Notes under the pieces: generated by a model
What the model was told of the DNA's origin: nothing
Database searches by the model: none
The model's input: only the letters and a program-made list of their open reading frames with translations
DNA from: an uncultured Bacilli bacterium
GTDB taxonomy: Bacteria > Bacillota_I > Bacilli_A > RF39 > UBA660
NCBI GenBank assembly: GCA_934102215.1
Contig: CAKOSH010000001.1
Location: 248,001-312,000 of the forward strand
Length of the DNA stretch: 64,000 nt
Reading direction: 5' to 3'
Made by a program: the position numbers and the translations under genes
Part shown: positions 61,531 to 64,000 of the stretch, one piece after another
How the letters are laid out: each line of letters opens with the position of its first letter
How positions within the stretch are numbered: the stretch's first letter is position 1

Positions 61531-62046
61531 ATGAAAAAGAAAAAATCATTCGTTGCTCTTGCTTTAGTTTGTGCAGTACTAGTTTTAGGTGTTGGTTATG
61601 CCCTTACTACTATTGACTTAAAGGTAAATGGTGATATTACAGTTAGTCCAGATGATAGTAACTTTGATGTTAATTTTACTGATGCAAAAATAACAACAAC
61701 TGGAACTTTAACAGGCAAAACTGATACAGCTGATAAAGGTGACGGAAAAACAGCTACACTATCTGTAAAAACTTTAAAAACAGTTGGTGAAAAAGTTGTC
61801 GCAGAATACACAATAACTAATAATAGTAAAGCTGGTATTAATGCAACATTATCTAATCCAACAGCAACACAAACAAATGATGCAGCAAAAGATTATTATA
61901 CAGTTACAGCAACACTTGCAGATGCAAATCCAATTGCTCCAAATGGAACAAAGAAACTAACTGTTACTGTTGAATTAGTAAAAGCACCTTTAGAAGAAGT
62001 TACAGGAGCTTTTGAAGTTAAATTTAATGCTACTGCAACAAAGTAA
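61531..62046 (+). CDS. TasA/camelysin-like secreted protein
   Basis: A 171-aa protein starting at 61531 after a GAGGAGG site; an in-frame TTG/GTG upstream is rejected. The SipW-type signal KKKKSFVALALVCAVLVLGVGYA is followed by a Thr/Lys/Asp-rich all-beta domain (DLKVNGDITVSP, VVAEYTITNNS, KLTVTVELV) with no Cys in the mature part. Members form biofilm fibres or act as surface metalloproteases. The cognate signal peptidase gene is 35 bp downstream. Confidence 0.8.
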   Translation: MKKKKSFVALALVCAVLVLGVGYALTTIDLKVNGDITVSPDDSNFDVNFTDAKITTTGTLTGKTDTADKGDGKTATLSVKTLKTVGEKVVAEYTITNNSKAGINATLSNPTATQTNDAAKDYYTVTATLADANPIAPNGTKKLTVTVELVKAPLEEVTGAFEVKFNATATK

Positions 62047-62081
62047 TATAGTTGATAGAAAGTAGATAAAGAAGGGATTTT

Positions 62082-63200
62082 ATGGGTATAGATAAGATAA
62101 AAAATTATGTGTTTGAATTTATATTAGTTACATTTCTTTTCTTTATTCTCTTTGTGTCAACAATATATAAAACAATATATTTGTCAATATTTCTTCTTAT
62201 TTATATGTTGATACTAAAAAAAATAATTAAAAAAAGAAATATTATATCTCACTACAAAAAAGAAGTAACAATAGTAATGAGTGCGATGGGAATTATTTAT
62301 CTAATAGTTTTTTACCTAATGGGAATACACTTTGGTTTTTATGAATCTTCGGTTAAATTTGGTAAAGTTGCTTTATTATATTATATAATTCCAATAACAA
62401 TCATTGTGTACTCAACTGAAGTAATTAGAGAAGTATTTCTAGCACAACGAGGAAAATTTGCTAAGATAATCCCATTTATTGCATTTGTTCTTATTGACTT
62501 AATAATTTATGGTGAAGTTTATAGTTACTCAAATCTAGATGATTTATTAATTATAATCGGTTTTATTGTATTCTCATCTATTTCAAGTAATTTGCTTTAT
62601 AATTATATTTCACTAAGATATGGGAAAAACAGTGTTGTTGTATATAGACTAATAACCATTTTATATGCTTTTATTATTCCTTATACTCCAAACATATACA
62701 TCTTCTTTAGAACATTTTTAAAAATTATTTATCCATACTTTATATATTTGTTTCTAGAATATACTTATTCAAAAACAAATTTTGCAGTTGCTTATAAGGA
62801 TAAAAAAAGAGAGATTGTGTGGACTACTATATTAATAATAGTTTTATCTTCAATAACTATGTTAATATCTTGCCAGTTCAAATATGGAATATTAGTAATT
62901 GGTTCTAAAAGTATGACAGGAGCTCTTAATATGGGAGATACAACAATATTTGTTAAATATGATAAACAAAACATTAAAACAGGAGATATCATCGTATTTG
63001 AAAAAAACGGATTGCAAATTATACATAGAGTTATTGATAAAAAAGATATAAATGGTAGTATTAGATATTACACTAAAGGGGACGCCAATATGAGTGCTGA
63101 TGATTATTATTTAGTGGATAGTGATATTATTGGAATATCAAAATTAAGAATAAAATATATTGGTTATCCATCAATTTGGATAAAAGAAATGTTTTCATAA
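62082..63200 (+). CDS. sipW: SipW-type signal peptidase I with polytopic N-terminus
   Basis: A 372-aa protein. Some seven hydrophobic helices fill the first 270 residues, and the C-terminal third is an ER/SipW-type signal peptidase. The Ser nucleophile is in GSKSMTGALNMGD, followed by GDIIVFEK, the catalytic His in IIHRV (in place of Lys) and YTKGDANMSADDY. Typical SipW has only two helices, so the long membrane part is unusual. It lies between its predicted substrate and a DUF5305 protein. Confidence 0.85.
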   Translation: MGIDKIKNYVFEFILVTFLFFILFVSTIYKTIYLSIFLLIYMLILKKIIKKRNIISHYKKEVTIVMSAMGIIYLIVFYLMGIHFGFYESSVKFGKVALLYYIIPITIIVYSTEVIREVFLAQRGKFAKIIPFIAFVLIDLIIYGEVYSYSNLDDLLIIIGFIVFSSISSNLLYNYISLRYGKNSVVVYRLITILYAFIIPYTPNIYIFFRTFLKIIYPYFIYLFLEYTYSKTNFAVAYKDKKREIVWTTILIIVLSSITMLISCQFKYGILVIGSKSMTGALNMGDTTIFVKYDKQNIKTGDIIVFEKNGLQIIHRVIDKKDINGSIRYYTKGDANMSADDYYLVDSDIIGISKLRIKYIGYPSIWIKEMFS

Positions 63201-63233
63201 ATAAAAATAGAATAAAAAGAAAGGAGTCTAACT

Positions 63234-64000
63234 ATGAAAAAGAATCAAGTTAATGCAATACTTGTTGATCAAACTAAACGTAGAAAAACAATTATAAGTT
63301 ATGCTTGTTTGTTATTTATCTTAACATTCATAGTTATGTCTTTCGTGTGTCTATTTTTAACAAAGAATAAAACTTATTACGTTCCTTATAATGAAGAAAG
63401 TAAAATAGATTATAAAGTTTATTTAAAAGAGAATGAATTCTTTAATAAAGAGTATCTAGATGCAAATAATCAATATATAGCTAGTCTTATAGATTATATT
63501 AATGCCACATTTGATTATAAATTAAATGTTAGTGAAAAAAATATAGATTATAAATATCAGTATTCTATTGAAGCAAATGTAAATGTAATAGATAAAAATA
63601 CTAAAAACTCATTATATAAATACACTGATACACTTATTAGTGATAAGATAAATCATTCAAATAGTAAATCAAGCGTACAAATAAAAGAAGATGTAACGAT
63701 AGATTATAATAAATATAATGATTTAATTAAAAAATTTGTTAGTATATATAGTTTAGATGAGTCTATAGCAACTCTTGATATAGTTATGAATATTAAGGTA
63801 TTAGGAGAATGTGAAGATATTAAAGATACGGATAAGACATCAACTGTTTCTTTAAGTATTCCACTAACCACCAAGACAGTTGCCATTGATATATCAAAAA
63901 GTTTAGTAGATGCAAAGCAAGAAAACTTTATGGCTTGTATAGAAAAATCCCCATTTAACTTTTTATTCCTAGTTGTTGCAGTTGTTATGTTTCTAATTGA
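63234..64000 (+). CDS. DUF5305-like membrane protein, 3' end beyond the window
   Basis: Starts at ATG 63234 with AAAGGAG and is open to the window edge (255 codons). A short cytosolic start, a transmembrane helix (near residues 22-40), a large extracellular beta-rich domain (VYLKENEFFNKEYLDANNQY, YQYSIEANVNVIDK) and a second helix at the end (FNFLFLVVAVVMFL). The VYLKxNxFF...YL pattern and two-helix layout match DUF5305 proteins, which often accompany SipW-type peptidases in surface-protein operons. Confidence 0.7.
   Translation, partial: MKKNQVNAILVDQTKRRKTIISYACLLFILTFIVMSFVCLFLTKNKTYYVPYNEESKIDYKVYLKENEFFNKEYLDANNQYIASLIDYINATFDYKLNVSEKNIDYKYQYSIEANVNVIDKNTKNSLYKYTDTLISDKINHSNSKSSVQIKEDVTIDYNKYNDLIKKFVSIYSLDESIATLDIVMNIKVLGECEDIKDTDKTSTVSLSIPLTTKTVAIDISKSLVDAKQENFMACIEKSPFNFLFLVVAVVMFLI

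Overview
The window is very AT-rich (about 27% GC by eye), has dense coding, good Shine-Dalgarno sites and intrinsic terminators, and uses TGA as a stop in intact genes, including ATGA start/stop overlaps. This points to a low-GC Bacillota of the Bacilli/Erysipelotrichia/RF39 kind, probably gut-associated given families such as TnpV, DUF6273, CotH-VTC-DUF4956 and SipW-dependent secretion. The species cannot be named from sequence alone.

Layout. 1-576: end of a reverse transcriptase gene broken by an in-frame TGA. 671-2467: glmS with its own promoter and terminator. 2570-5070: two sets of short tandem repeats, an AAA/DUF4143 ATPase and a TPR-like protein. 5173-15129: nine tightly packed co-directional genes, from CotH, VTC and DUF4956 proteins through an anchored protein, a phosphodiester glycosidase and a dNMP-kinase-like protein to divergent Pgk and TpiA. 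15235-16690: a secreted DUF6273 protein whose last 130 bp have foreign composition, followed by a structured non-coding stretch. 16806-20702: HAD-like protein, unknown protein, metallophosphoesterase and a cytoplasmic subtilase-like protein.

The main discovery is at 20846-52706. One gene for an N-acetylmuramoyl-L-alanine amidase with five LysM repeats lies in four pieces, split by three different serine-integrase elements of 12,882, 13,778 and 3,842 bp. Taking each element out at a 2-bp core (CA, GG, GG) rejoins the pieces into one 1,359-bp reading frame (452 aa) with no error. Each inferred attP also has inverted arms placed evenly about the core. Element 1 (20881-33762) carries a MobV relaxase, regulators and a sigma-like operon. 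Element 2 (33991-47768) is a defence island: two cytosine-5 methyltransferases, an HNH nuclease, a likely second nuclease, a PIN/ImmA pair, an AbiEi antitoxin, a Bro-N protein and a HEPN-like protein. It also holds an array of six 27-nt hairpins with co-varying stems and a 210-bp MITE-like insert that breaks tnpV. Element 3 (48744-52585) is tiny: an HNH protein with five repeats, a long structured non-coding region and its recombinase.

After the amidase come a SleB-like hydrolase, tRNA-Trp and a fourth recombinase region (about 53.5-60.9 kb) carrying an ApeA-like HEPN defence gene, next to the broken end of a DHHW-type surface protein gene. Its left boundary was not found. The window ends with a TasA-like secreted protein, its SipW-type signal peptidase and the start of a DUF5305 protein, probably one surface-fibre operon.
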